Source: Synaphobranchus kaupii (Eukaryota > Chordata > Actinopteri > Anguilliformes > Synaphobranchidae). Taken from it: a DNA stretch of 64,000 nt. The translations under genes and the position numbers were made by a program. Below the pieces are notes generated by a model, which was given only the letters and a program-made list of their open reading frames with translations, did not search any database and was not told the DNA's origin. The stretch is taken from the NCBI GenBank assembly GCA_029718625.1, contig CM056379.1, positions 55,387,579 to 55,451,578 of the forward strand, written 5' to 3'. Positions within the stretch are counted from its first letter, which is position 1; every line of letters begins with the position of its first letter. This document shows positions 24,270-54,277 of this stretch, piece after piece.

Positions 24270-24430
24270 CCCCAGACCCGTCTGGCCACGGAGCACTCCC
24301 AGAACAGATGGTAGATGTGTTCTGAGTCAGTGCATCCGTGGGGGCAGCGCTCGGTCAGGGCCAAGTGCCACTTAAACATAAATGACCTAGTGGGGAGACA
24401 CATGTGGGCAGACATCCAGGCAATGTCCTT
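24270..24430 (-). pseudogene. Tx1 C-terminal domain, first part
   Basis: After the stop the frame continues as AWMSAHMCLPTRSFMFKWHL, with CPHGC...H..FWEC, the Cys/His-rich C-terminal motif of L1/Tx1 proteins. The hAT insertion follows directly. Confidence 0.75.
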
Positions 24431-24432
24431 TT

Positions 24433-26387
24433 ACTTGTTACTTAAACATTTATTTAGGACATTTGCCCAGATTATAGACGGGTCCAGGGTCGTGCTGCCC
24501 CTTGGGAGTGTCATGGTCTCCTTTGATCTTAAATGGGCCATGATTATTTTATAACTCCACGAGGTCAGCCCGGCCCTGGGCAATCCTGCCCCAAAGGCAG
24601 AGTCCCTCAGGGCTCGGTATACATATGGGGGGTCCCAGCTATATGGTATGGTGAGGTCCAGCGCACACAGGCCCATCGTCCTCAGGAAGGGAGTGGCATA
24701 GTACCTAGCAAAGGCACCAGAGGCCTTCTCAACCTTCCGAGTATTCTGGACCAGTGTGGCCATACCCTGCACCAAAATGATGTTAACTATGTCTGGAACC
24801 CCCCTGCCCCCATTCCGCTCTTCCTTGAGGAGGGTAGCTCTTTTCAATTTTTCCATGTTGCTCCCCCAGACAAAGCGAAAGGCCATTCTAGTAATGATTT
24901 TACTAGTGGCCTTGTCTGGGGGAAACACCCTCCCCAAGTAGAGGAAAATGGGAAGGACTATTGCCTTCAGGACCAGGATCTTACCCGTCTGAGTCAGAGG
25001 CCGCACGCTCCAGCTCCGGAGTTTAGCCTGGACGTGGCGGAGGGTTCCCTCCCAGCTCAGCCTTCCTTCACCGTCTGACTGGAAGGTCACCCCCAGGAGC
25101 TTGATTTTGTCTCTGCGTACAGGGAAGGAAACGGTTAGTGGCTCACTCCAATGCCGAGACAGAAACAGTTCACTCTTGTCCCTATTGACTAGGGTGCCAG
25201 TGGCTGCACAGAAGTCATCCAGCACCCTGTTGGCAACGGTGATGGAGTGACTATCTGTGCCGACGATGGTAATGTCCTCCATGTACGCCATCACCCTAAG
25301 CCGCTCCCCCTGGGCCCCGGGCAGTGGATAACCAGCAATGCCCGGGTTGCCCCTGATGGCCTGAAGGAATGGCTCAAGGTAAATGATGTACAGGAGGGAT
25401 GCTAGGGGGCATCCCTGCCTGACGCCAGACCTAATGTCAAAGGGGGCGGATGGTTGCTTGTTCACAACCACCCTCCCCGAGATGTCAGTTAAACACATTT
25501 TGGTCCAGCGCAGGAGGGAGCTAGGAAAATTAAACCTCTCTAGCACCCTCTCCAAGCACACATGACTTACCCTGTCAAAGGCCTTCTCCTGGTCTAGGCT
25601 GAGAAGGCCCAAGGGGGACCTGCGCTCCCCGGAGTGGATTATGACATCCCTCACGAGGAGCAGGTTGTCGTTTATGGACCACCCTGGAATACTGCACGTT
25701 TGGTCGACCACCGATGTTATCAGGTGTTGGAACCTCCTCATCAGCGCCTTCGCCATGATCTTATAATCGGCTGAGAGGAGGTTAATCGGCCGCCAGTGCC
25801 AGAGATCCTTCAGGTCCCCCTTCTTAGGGACAAGAGCAACCGCACTCTGCCTCAGTGAGGCCCCCAACCGCCCCTCCCTGTACGCCGCCCTGAAAACTTC
25901 CGCCACGTCCTCCTTCAGGAGATCCCAAAAGGCCTGATAAAATTCGGCCGGGATCCCGTCAGGACCAGGAGCTTTGTGCTGATTGAGGGAGCGCACGGCC
26001 CGGGTGAGCTCCTCGGCGCTCAACTCAGGTTCCATGCTCTCGTCCCCCAGGCGTCTGTCCAGGCAGCCCAGGAAGGTGTCCATGAGAGCCCCGTCTGCGG
26101 GCCTTATACTGTACAGGCCCGCATAGAACTCCCTGGCCACCTCCCGGACCTCCGCCTCTTCAGACACCACCACCCCTCTGCTGTTATAGAGGGAAGAGAT
26201 GTTATTTGTTTTTGACCGTGCCCTGCGGAAGAAGTACTTAGTGCACTTCTCATCCTCCTCAAGGCCCTGGAATTTGGAGCGGAAGATGTATTTTTACAGA
26301 GCGGAGAGGCTCTGTTTAGCGAGTGCAATCTCGCTGCTTACCTCCAGGCCTCGGGACTGGAGGAGGCTCAGTCTTTGGAGGGCAACA
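24433..26387 (-). pseudogene. Tx1-type reverse transcriptase, remnant
   Basis: A frame of 580 residues is open from 26173. RT landmarks are HKAPGPDGIPAEFYQAFWD, WRPINLLSADYKI, LGLLSLDQEKAFDRVSH, GVRQGCPLASLLYIIYLEP. The catalytic box reads YMED at 25274-25285 instead of YADD, so one catalytic Asp is replaced. An in-frame stop lies upstream (near 26295), and another (24431-24433) cuts off the Cys-rich C-terminal domain. Confidence 0.85.
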
Positions 26388-26678
26388 TATATTTGAACTA
26401 GTCGGCTGTGATTGGCGCACACACTTACACATTCCTAGCCAATCACAACCACACATAACAGTTAAACGACAGTTAGAGTTTACAGTTACGTTTAAAGTTT
26501 AGGTGACAGTTAAATGACAGTTACGTTTAAAGTTTACGATAAACACAATACGCGGCTAACAAGCTAACAACACAATTAAAACACACAAAGCACGTTATTT
26601 ACAAGTATCTACACATCGACCGGGTAGCGGCTCACTACCCGGTCCTAGCTGGCTAGTTTACAACCCCCAGGCGCCACA
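26388..26678 (-). repeat. Gypsy 5' LTR, outer part
   Basis: It aligns with 14334-14623 of the complete LTR with three substitutions and two small indels. It ends GCGCCACA, after which flanking DNA starts. Confidence 0.88.
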
Positions 26679-27355
26679 ATATTTTATTTTTTTGTGGGTG
26701 ATTTACAGGTACTTTTTTTCAAAAATTTGTTCCTGATTTTTCCCATTTTCTCTTAATTTGGTATCCAATTACACCCCTATGTAATTCAATTCCCCGTAGC
26801 AACCACTTGAGAATTAACCGCTACAACCACGTCAGCCGATAGTAGGAAGGAGGGCGACGCGTCCTCTTTAGGGCGCAACTCTTCGAGCTCCTGACCGTGA
26901 TTCCAGTTCGCCCGAGGCCGCGTGTATGCGACAATTCTCCCCTTCGGAGTCCCGCCGCCCCGGGAGCGGCCGCCAATTGCCACTCCCGCAAGGCACTGGC
27001 CACTCGGATCTGGCAGGATCAACCCCAGATCCTCGGGGCGCAACCGCACAGACTCGTTTAGCTACAGGTAGGCTACTTTACAGATTTTAAAATTACAAAC
27101 TTTCACATAGCCTACATGGGTCTAAAGATGTTTATTTTTAATATTTTGCGATTAAAAGGCTTGTCAATTGAGAGAAATTAAAAAGGCGACACACAAAAAG
27201 TGTCAAACGTTTTCTATTACAATATTTTGTGTCCTTTAAACTGTTGGGGTCAATTTGACCCCAAACAGAAAAGACATCATGAAATTTCTACATAATGGGA
27301 GGGTTCACTTCCTCTTCCTGTTGGCAGGACCTTCTCCCATCCTCTCCCGAAGCTA
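26679..27355. other. Intergenic with GC-rich unclassified segment
   Basis: A GC-rich piece at about 26780-27060 looks repeat-derived, but I cannot assign it. A near-palindrome with GGGGTCAA...TTGACCCC lies at 27241-27268. No gene is supported. Confidence 0.5.
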
Positions 27356-27357
27356 TA

Positions 27358-28888
27358 CACTACTCACAAAAAGTTAGGGATATTTGGCTTTCGGGTGAAA
27401 TTTATGGAAAATGTAAGTTCACGCTACAGTGATATTATACGTATCATGAAAGTAGGGCATTTAAGTAGAAGCATGCAATGGTGATTTCCTCATCTCAAAC
27501 AATTTATTGAAACAAAAGCCAACAACAGTGGTGGGTATACCACAACAAAAATGTCAATGTCTCAATAACTTGTCATGTGCCCTTGAGCATCAATTACAGC
27601 TTGACAACGACGTCTCATGCTGTTCACAAGTCGACTTATTGTCTGCTGAGGCATGGCATCCCACTCTTCTTGAAGGGCGGCCCTCAGGTCATTGAGGTTC
27701 TGGGGTACAGAGTTACGAGCCTCTACACGGTGAGTCAGCTGATCCCATAGGTTTTCTATGGGATTCAGGTCTGGAGAAAGTGCAGGCCACTCCATTTGAG
27801 GTACCCCAGTCTCCAGCAGCCTTTCCCTAATGATGCGACCTCGATGAGCTGGAGCATTGTCGTCCATGAAGATGAAATTAGGCCTGTGTTGTTCATGCAG
27901 GGGCACAATGACTGGATTAATGATGTTATTCAGGTAGTATGGGCTTGTCACTGTACCATTCACAAAGTGTAGGGCAGTTCTGTATTGACTAGACACACCT
28001 GCCCACACTGTAACACCGCCACCACCAAAGGGTCGTCTGGTGACAACAGTGGCTGATGCATAGCGCTCTCCTTGACGTCTCCAACATCGTTGGCGGCCAT
28101 CATTTCTGCTCAACGTGAATCGACTTTCATCAGAGAACAGCACTGAGGCCCACTGGTCCCTCGTCCAGCGTAAATGCTCCCTGGCCCATGCAAGACGATG
28201 ACGCCTGTGCCTTGTGGTGTGGTCAGGTACCCTTGCAGGTCGTCTAGCACGCAGACCACGCTGATGTAAACGGTTTCGAATGGTCTGACGTGACACTTGG
28301 GTGCCTCTCACCTCCCTTAAATGTGCCTGGAGTTGAGTGGCATTCATCATCCGGTTCCGCAGGGCACTGTTCACAATGAAGCGCTCATCAGTGTGGGATG
28401 TGGCCAAAGGACGTCCACTTCTATGCCTTTCTGTGACTCTTCCAGTCTCTCTGTATCTCTGTTGCAACCTGCTGATGACACTCTGTGACACTCTAAGCTC
28501 AGTGGCCACTTCCCTCTGAGAACATCCTGTTTGAAGCCTCGCAATGGCGAGGTACTGTTGATCAATTGTAAGGTGTCGTCTTGGTCTCATGATGTCAAAA
28601 TGTGAACAGCATGATGAAGAGGACTGTTTAAATACCAATTCTAATTGAACCAGGAAATTTATTGGTCGATTCATGGATCAAACACCTGTTGTGAATTTTG
28701 CCGTTCAGCTCCTTGTTAGAGAACAGAAAGTTGTGCAAAAAGTACTGAAACATTGAATAGTTGGACATGTGCATTCAAAAGTTTAGAGAAGGTCAAATTA
28801 ATTTCACCTGTAAAGGTTATAGTGCATTTTAGGTTCATCCTGAAATTTCACCCGAAAGCCGAATATCCCTAACTTTTTGTGAGTAGTG
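27358..28888 (-). mobile_element. Complete Tc1-type transposon
   Basis: Terminal inverted repeats begin CACTACTCACAAAAAGTTAG at both ends and continue for about 45 bp with few mismatches. TA flanks both sides (27356-27357, 28889-28890). The 1531-bp length and single-exon transposase are those of an autonomous Tc1 element. Confidence 0.93.
27562..28590 (-). CDS. Tc1-type (DD34E) transposase, apparently intact
   Basis: The protein moves its transposon by cut and paste into TA sites. From [16 protein letters not shown] it is 342 residues, the usual Tc1 length. The N-terminal half has two helix-turn-helix units ([20 protein letters not shown] and a second one around [12 protein letters not shown]), with a GRPR-like basic stretch between. 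The catalytic domain has FSDESRF (first Asp), the Gly-rich [22 protein letters not shown] (second Asp) and [12 protein letters not shown] (Glu). Exactly 34 residues lie between the second Asp and the Glu. The frame is open a further 28 codons upstream to 28674, but MRPRRH fits the family start. No stop or shift is seen; activity is not shown. Confidence 0.93.
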   Translation of the reverse strand: MRPRRHLTIDQQYLAIARLQTGCSQREVATELRVSQSVISRLQQRYRETGRVTERHRSGRPLATSHTDERFIVNSALRNRMMNATQLQAHLREVRGTQVSRQTIRNRLHQRGLRARRPARVPDHTTRHRRHRLAWAREHLRWTRDQWASVLFSDESRFTLSRNDGRQRCWRRQGERYASATVVTRRPFGGGGVTVWAGVSSQYRTALHFVNGTVTSPYYLNNIINPVIVPLHEQHRPNFIFMDDNAPAHRGRIIRERLLETGVPQMEWPALSPDLNPIENLWDQLTHRVEARNSVPQNLNDLRAALQEEWDAMPQQTISRLVNSMRRRCQAVIDAQGHMTSY

Positions 28889-28890
28889 TA

Positions 28891-31412
28891 TGTGTCAATT
28901 TAACATTTGTTTTTTTATTGTTCTTTTCATGTTTTACCTTCCAGTCCTGCAATGCCACCCACTTCCCTTGGGCCTGCTGTCATTAAACCTTATTCAGGGG
29001 AACACTATGGGTGCGTCTCAAATCCAATACTCGAAAAATGCACCCTCCTTTCCTCCACTACCGCCATCTCTCCTCCGTGCCCTGGAAACGGATCTTTGTG
29101 TTTTAATCTAATGTTGCTGATTACATCTTTATTACGTATTAATAGTTACATATTAATTAATGTCTCGACGCAAACCGCAATGTCAGGTACATTGTATATT
29201 ATACATGTAAATACTTGTACTGACAACGTTCAGGCAGTTTTGCATACTTGCGGGTAGGAGAGGAGTGGTAGTGAGGGAGTGGAGGAAAAGAGGTGGGGAG
29301 TGTTGGTATGCCGCTACCCGGTCGATGTGTAGATACTTGTAAATAACGTACTGTGTGTGTTTTAATTGTGTTGTTAGCTTGTTAGCCGCGTATTGTGTTT
29401 ATCGTAAACTTTAAACGTAACTGTCATTTGAAGAATATTGGGACGCAGCATATGTGGAATCCAAAGGCCACACCAGGGTCTTTATTTTGATTCAGATCAA
29501 GGGTCAAATCTTGCCTTGCACACACACCCACTTGTGTGTTTAGGCAATAGTACAGTAATTTGGAAGATCATCTGTGCAATATCTGCACTTCATGTTTAAT
29601 ACAGAAAGTAATATGAAATGTTTCATAACAATGCGCCTGCAGGCCTGCAAGCACACACACTCTCTCTCTCTCTCACACACACACATACACACACACACAC
29701 ACACACCACATACAGTACATGCATGCACACATATATGTACATGCCACACACATGCACAGGTTAATGGCCTACCTTCATTCCCTTCATATTTTCACAAATA
29801 ACAACCTCACTAATATCATTTGTGTGCGTGAGAGGGTAACAGGACTTGATTATATGAAGCCCACTGTCCACTGAATGAGAATATCTATGCTATTACTGAA
29901 TCCATCCAATGTATGTTTGTAGTTTTATGAGTTTGTCTGGTGTGCAGAAATCATTCCGGTAATAATAATAAAAATATATATTATTATTCCCATAATATGC
30001 ATTCACTGCAGTATGAAATGCTGAACCATGATGGCTAGCCAACTAGCATACTAAATAACTATCTGGCTAGCAATTTAACCAGGATGGTCTAACATATATG
30101 ATCTACTGTATATTTACACAGCTATATGTACAAAATACACGGTTGTGGGAGAGATTAAATACACCTAAGTAGCTATAATTGAATGATGTGTACACAGAAG
30201 GGTGACGCTTTCCCTGCTTCAATATGGCTTGCATTTTATCCCCCCCTTCAAAAAAAGTTGATTTTCAATATACCCTCATAGAAATATCCAGATTTTTCTC
30301 ACTCTCATACTTTTTCTCATACATGCTCACATGTATTTCTAAAATCCTCTATTTTCAGGGATTAGAATCTATTTGGCAACCCTCTATGTAATAGTTGTTA
30401 TCACTATTTTATTGGCTATTTGGAGCGTCAGAGTTGAAGTATGGTCCATCCATTGGTTTAAGAACCTTGGAAATCCCGCCTATGCTATGACGTGATTTTC
30501 TTCGGAAACAAGTTCTGCATGAAATTCCGAAGGGGTGAAGCTAAGGAGTTCGACTGTCATTGACGAAAACGGAAAGTTTTGAGCTAGCTATTGTATTATA
30601 AGCTTACAGCTAAATTCAGTAATATTGACCGTTTAGCTAGACTATATCATATTGTCGCCTACGATGGTTCTGTTATGACAGGTAGCTAGCCAGCCATAGC
30701 TGGGCGACCAGAAAAAGGTGAGCCCAGTCACGTTGCTAGCATAAGCTAAAATAGGTAATTGTATTACGAGTAACGTTACAACGTTAACTGATTGAACGTC
30801 AACGTTAGCTTGTTGATGTGCATGCTTTTATGACGAGTTAAGCCATACACTTTCTTTGATAAATATTTTCACGCGATAAATGACTAGCATTAGAATTTAA
30901 CTTGACCAATACAGCACCGAACAGAACAAGGTTGTAGCTAGGTACTGTGCTAATGATTTGGCTGACAAGGTAAAGTGTCTTTTTGGCTAGGTAATTTAGC
31001 TAACATTAGCTATGACTTTGCCTCCCAGTTATTTAACTAATTACCTTTGTAGCTAGTGTTTTCGCCACCAAGTTTACAGTGTGAAATGGAGGAGAGGTCA
31101 TAAAGATTTTCTTATCGAACACATTGATTGAACAGAAGTGAATGTAACGTTATCTGTAGTGACAAAGCTTTGGAGTTAAAAAAAAAAAAAATTTAAATTA
31201 GAGTTTCATTGGCTAGCACATGTGCTATTTTGAAAGCAAAGTGCGAACTTTTGTAACAGTATTCAGCAAAGCGTTTGGGGCTTCAAGTTGACAGGTCCTC
31301 GTTGTGGCCTCACTGGCCTGGAGTGTGGAAGTGGCGCGACAGCTCCCCCTACCGTCCCGGCTGGATGCCACGGGACTGCTGTATCGACAGAGCAGCTTTG
31401 CCAGTTGTGTCC
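28891..31412. promoter_or_regulatory. acbd4 upstream region and probable 5' UTR
   Basis: Besides the LTR fragment the region has a TC/CA repeat at about 29650-29705 and AT-rich sequence. The part from about 30750 to 30815 carries a cluster of AACGTTA-type words. A possible 5' UTR exon ends at AAAAAG/GTGAGC (about 30718), and a possible acceptor lies near 31266, but neither is proven. No TATA box is evident. Confidence 0.35.
29311..29430 (+). repeat. Fragment of the gypsy LTR, opposite orientation
   Basis: The reverse complement of the LTR segment around 14460-14580 is found here with few changes, including CTACCCGGTCGATGTGTAG and TTAGCCGCGTATTGTG. Only about 120 bp of the LTR are present, so it is a truncated copy, not a clean solo LTR. 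Confidence 0.85.
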
Positions 31413-50014
<18,602 letters not shown>

Positions 50015-51200
50015 AGGCAGAGGGAAAGAAAGAGAAACAGCCATTTTCAATCACTGATCCAAGTGCAATGGACTAGATACACCCTGCCATCATGGGGCTA
50101 ACTAAATCTTTGTAAACCCTTTTAGTCTAGGCTAAAACTCTGTTCGTTTTGACACCTCGTCGTAACTGCAATGCACAGTACAAAACACTTTTTTAATTTA
50201 ATGTCATTGAATGTATTGTCTTATTTTAACTATGGATATAGTGATGTGAACATTACAGTGAAAATGTTCATTATAGAGTACCTATTTATTTTCCCATAGA
50301 TTAAAAGATTTACAGAGATTTAGATTTACGCAACTAAAGAAATTCCTCTTAATGGCAGAAGGCATATACAGTTCATCATGTAAAGCTCATTGTCTTCAGG
50401 AGGCAATGTTTTGGAATAATTTGTGACACAGCATATGAAGGAAATGTTTTGAAAATGAATGTCTGTCCAACATAACCCCTACTCTCAGCATGTGACTTCG
50501 CTGCTGGCCTCCTGATATCGAAGTCAGCATTTTTCCCTCTGGGGTGGTGGGTACATTTTCACACCCCGTCACCTTCTGGGTCTCAGCCTGCTATATCAGA
50601 AGAGGAATGGAAATAGTGCAAACAAAATGGTTTGTTTGCCTACTATATGAACAAAGGAAAGTAGACATGCCATGCATTGCTTTCTGTAAGGGTGAAAGTA
50701 AATAGGCCTCAAATGACCATGTTCAGCCTTGGGCTGTATAAAGTGCAGTTTCACCCCCCTACACCTTATGCACACTGATTCTCATGAACAAACTTACAAT
50801 TTGAAATAATAATAATTGGAGAGGGGGGAAAAAAAGTTATATGGGTAGGGGTATCAGTGATATGTTTTCTCTCTACAAATGCCCTCTTCCTCTACAGAGT
50901 GAGAACAAAAGGAAATTTTCCAAAACTACTATTCAACTCTAAATGTAACGTTAATGCCTAAACATGAAAACCATAATTCAGAGAAGTCCCTTCAGAAAAT
51001 AATTCTCAATGACCTATACCACCACATTAATGAACAATATATGTATTGCAATTAAGTGAGTCATTTCAAGTGGACAGCTTGACAGGCATTATATGGACTC
51101 TGGGGTCTCTTACGGTCTGAATTCTCGTTTTCAAATAACTGGTGCCTACTCCCATGTGAAGCATGTAAAATAAAGGATTAAAACAGGATGAGATTAAAGA
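50015..51200 (+). other. Probable acbd4 3' UTR
   Basis: AT-rich sequence after the stop codon. The best poly-A signal is AATAAA at 51169-51174. The end is inferred. Confidence 0.5.
51169..51174 (+). terminator. Likely acbd4 poly-A signal
   Basis: Canonical AATAAA about 1.15 kb after the stop codon, followed by an AT-rich stretch with TGTG words. Confidence 0.45.
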
Positions 51201-53840
51201 GAATTAGTGGGAGAATGTGAATGATGGTACAATTATGTTTACAACTATTAAATACAAATTGTGTCCTTGCCTGGCTTGTGTTTTCTTGGGTATCTATCAA
51301 CTTTGAACACAGGCAGACATGTCTATCAATAGCTATGAAATGTGTGATCAGCTAGATTACATTGGGTACAATGCTGGTCCTGAATGGGATTGGGATGGGT
51401 GAGACTTGGAGAGACTGTGGCCCACTATGTGGTGTGTCGGACAGACCCCAGGGTTCTCAGTGTCCTAATCTTTTCCTATAAACAAACATCTGCCTGTACT
51501 CAAGCGTTTGCTACATTTCAACTTTTTCTTTTAGCAGCAGTGGAAGAATTGAAAATGGCATGCAGATCCATAATGGTCAATCTCTTTCTTTGCATTCTGC
51601 TTCTTCGGTGATGTCCATTTTTTGTGGGACCAGTGGCTGTGTTTTATTGTGACATTTCAACTAGGAACTGACACAGAATCACAGATGACCAAATACGTAA
51701 TTTATATTGGAGCTGGAAACCAAAACCTTGACTGGATACAGCAGTCCTGCAATAACACTTGGTTGTATTTACCTCACCAAATTATTTTATGATGGCGCCA
51801 ATACATTGTAAAATGTGGACAACCCTGGTAGCCAGGATCATTCTGTATAAGTTGTGAACTTGTGTTGCACATGCTTACCGCCAACTACTTGTGTGAACTG
51901 GACGATTTTTGCGGCGTCCTCCCCTCTGTCAGTTCAACGAATACAACACTTACGGCTCTAATTCGCCTGAGACGTGGCACGTGATGGACAACCTGATGGC
52001 CGTACCCTGATAGCAGTAAGGCTGTTCCTGCTCGTACCACATCGGACTCAGGAACTTAACGTTGTTCCCACAAGAACAACGGATTTGTGTAGTTTGTAGA
52101 GCACACCTAAATTAACGATTAAATGCACCCAAACTAAAACTATTGTGCTACCTACCGATTGCCAGTTCATGTACAAAACAAGCTAACGTGCACGCAGATT
52201 AATATATGCTTTCGACACAATCATGAAACAGCCAGCTCTCTAATTTATTGTCTTCCAATTGCCCAGACATGTCTTGTGATCTATCTTGTTGTAAAGCTGG
52301 CTACCATTAGCGACCTAAAAAATCTATAAGGCTGTCGAATTACGACAAACAGGCAAGCCGTCTCTTGTGTGGCATTACATCTACGTACGATAACGTTAGC
52401 CTAGCCGATATGGCAATGTATAAAGGCACTATTAACGTTACATGCCATCAATGTACCCAGTTAACGATAATTAACTAACGTTAGCTAAACATAGCCAGCT
52501 ACCTCGTACGCGTTATAACCGAACGAGTAACGTTAGCTTGTCAGCAATTGGACTCGGAGACGCATTCACTTAATGAGTTCCTGTTGAATAAAAATTCAGA
52601 CGTTTTGTATTTCTGCTAGGTTGCTACGCAGATTTATTTTAGCATCAAATGTGTAGTTATGCAACACGACTAAGTAAGTAAAGTTAGTAGTGAGCTACCG
52701 CAGACGTTAGCTAACTAGCTAGCATTTAGCTAGATATTCATTTCGAGCTAACTGCTGGCCACGTTCCACATTCTATTACTGACTATGGGTTTGTTCCACA
52801 AAGCAATGGTAGCGATATATACATTCCTAAATAATAAATGCATTTTGCTAACATCAAGTGACTTAACAAATGTTAACCGACGTTATAACTTTATATCAAA
52901 ACGTTATACGGGTTTAATGGAGGATGGAATCTGTATTTGAACGTTTTCCTATCCTAACGTTACCAAATGGACGAGCTGCAGTAACAGCGTATCCTACTAG
53001 CTCGGTACAAAATGTCGTGGTTTACATTTTATTAAGCACAGTATAGCAAACCAGGTTATATGGCTAGGAGTTGTGAGCGCATTTGTTGAATTTGATTGTA
53101 AAAATGGCAACACCTCTTTTCTCCATTGACACATTTGTTTACGTTTCGTCAACTTCTCCCGTCTCCCTGCGCTTCCTTTGAGCAGAAGGCAGACAACGAA
53201 GTACCGCTCCGCACAGGCAACCAGACGGTTTATATCCACAAGTTTGCAAAAATCACATTTAGCATAACGTTACCATTCCTTATTGTAATAAAAAAAACAC
53301 AGATCAATACAGCCTACATGTTGTGACGAAAGTTTAGGCTAACAGAGAATATAGAGAACTAGTTTATGTTCGACGGGGCTTGTAATTCGTCTGACAAGGG
53401 AGGCTTGTGTAAAATTTCTTACAGATACAGAAAATACACTGTCTTGACTACTGTAATTAAAATGCCTCGTTGTAATGTAAACGTATCACAAGTACATTTG
53501 TTTTCTTGCTTTAAAACAGTGTTTTCTAATTTATACATATGTCCTGTGATAATGATTTAACGAGGTCACCCTTTTCTGGAGGTGGTAGCGCCTAAAAGGC
53601 TAACCGGGACTGCTTTCCTCTCAGGAAAACAGGATTTATGATTGATTGCCAAAAAAACCAATTAGACTACAAGTTAAGCGTAGCAACAGCGCAAGCCCAA
53701 GTTTAACCAATGGTAGTATGAATAAGGCGGGTCTTGCTGTGCTCCAAACGGTGGAAAATGATTGGCTTACATATGGGCGAAAAGGTCCGTAACTGTGGAC
53801 TGTGTAGTTTTGTGAACGGCGTCTTCATACAAATTGTTGT
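51201..53840. other. Intergenic acbd4-hexim1
   Basis: No gene is seen. From 52380 to 53280 there are at least seven AACGTTA-type palindromic words and many TTAGCTA words. Inverted CCAAT-like boxes occur near 53710. Confidence 0.55.
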
Positions 53841-53847
53841 CTTTTAA

Positions 53848-53960
53848 ACTACAACTCCCATTGGGCAGTTAGGTTTGAGAGTGTTCGCATGCGCACTGCG
53901 AGTTGCGGAGCGGATATATAAACAAGGCCCCCTTCCTCTTAAGAGTAGTAGTACACTGGT
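53848..53960 (+). promoter_or_regulatory. hexim1 core promoter
   Basis: In order there are ACTACAACTCCCATTGGGCA (53848-53867), a ZNF143/SPH-type element; CGCATGCGCAC (about 53887-53897), an NRF1-type site; and TATATAAA (about 53915-53922). The start site would be near 53945-53950, giving a 5' UTR of about 330 bases. Confidence 0.7.
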
Positions 53961-54277
53961 TGTTAGTGGGGAGTGAGAGGTACATCTGGAATAGGGGAAG
54001 TAAGCCTATTTTTGACGACAGCGAAAGGGTTAACAGCAGTTATAGAAGCTGACTTAGTTATATTTGAGAGTTAAGAGGTGAGAGGAGTGAAGTCGTTTTT
54101 ATTTTTTATCACAGTGTCATACTGAACTAGCCTAATTAATGTAGTTTATACAAAAACATAAAATCAAACTTTGGAAAGCCTGAAGACCTCTTTAAAGGAC
54201 TTTTATTATTTATTCGGAGGTAGTTAGATTACTTATAGGAAGGTGGAGGGACTTGCCTGTCGTTCCCATTTATCAAG

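Larger units (their letters stand above)
21827..26387 (-). mobile_element. Tx1/L1-type LINE, 5'-truncated, inserted in the gypsy LTR
   Basis: The minus strand carries the RT and C-terminal region of an L1-superfamily element of the Tx1 type. The 5' part with the endonuclease is lost; the element starts at the LTR junction in the region preceding RT (YVALQRLSLL). The 3' end contains AATAAA just before the junction at 21827. No target duplication is seen; instead 89 bp of LTR (equivalent to 14245-14333) are missing. A hAT element interrupts the LINE. Confidence 0.85.
14142..26678 (-). mobile_element. Ty3/gypsy LTR retrotransposon with nested insertions
   Basis: On the minus strand the order is LTR, primer-binding site, gag with a zinc knuckle, protease, reverse transcriptase, RNase H, integrase, polypurine tract, LTR. 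That order (RT before integrase) is Ty3/gypsy. The LTRs begin TGTGG and end CTACA. They differ by about eight substitutions over 390 aligned bases by my count, plus two small indels. The element is dead: frames are broken in gag and pol, part of RT and RNase H is lost, and three other insertions interrupt it. Flanking bases GTAT (left) and ATAT (right) could be a decayed 4-bp target duplication, but this is not convincing. Confidence 0.88.

Noticed and set aside
14137..26683. Target-site duplication of the gypsy element
   Set aside because: Flanks GTAT and ATAT differ, and longer flanks do not match, so no duplication is claimed.
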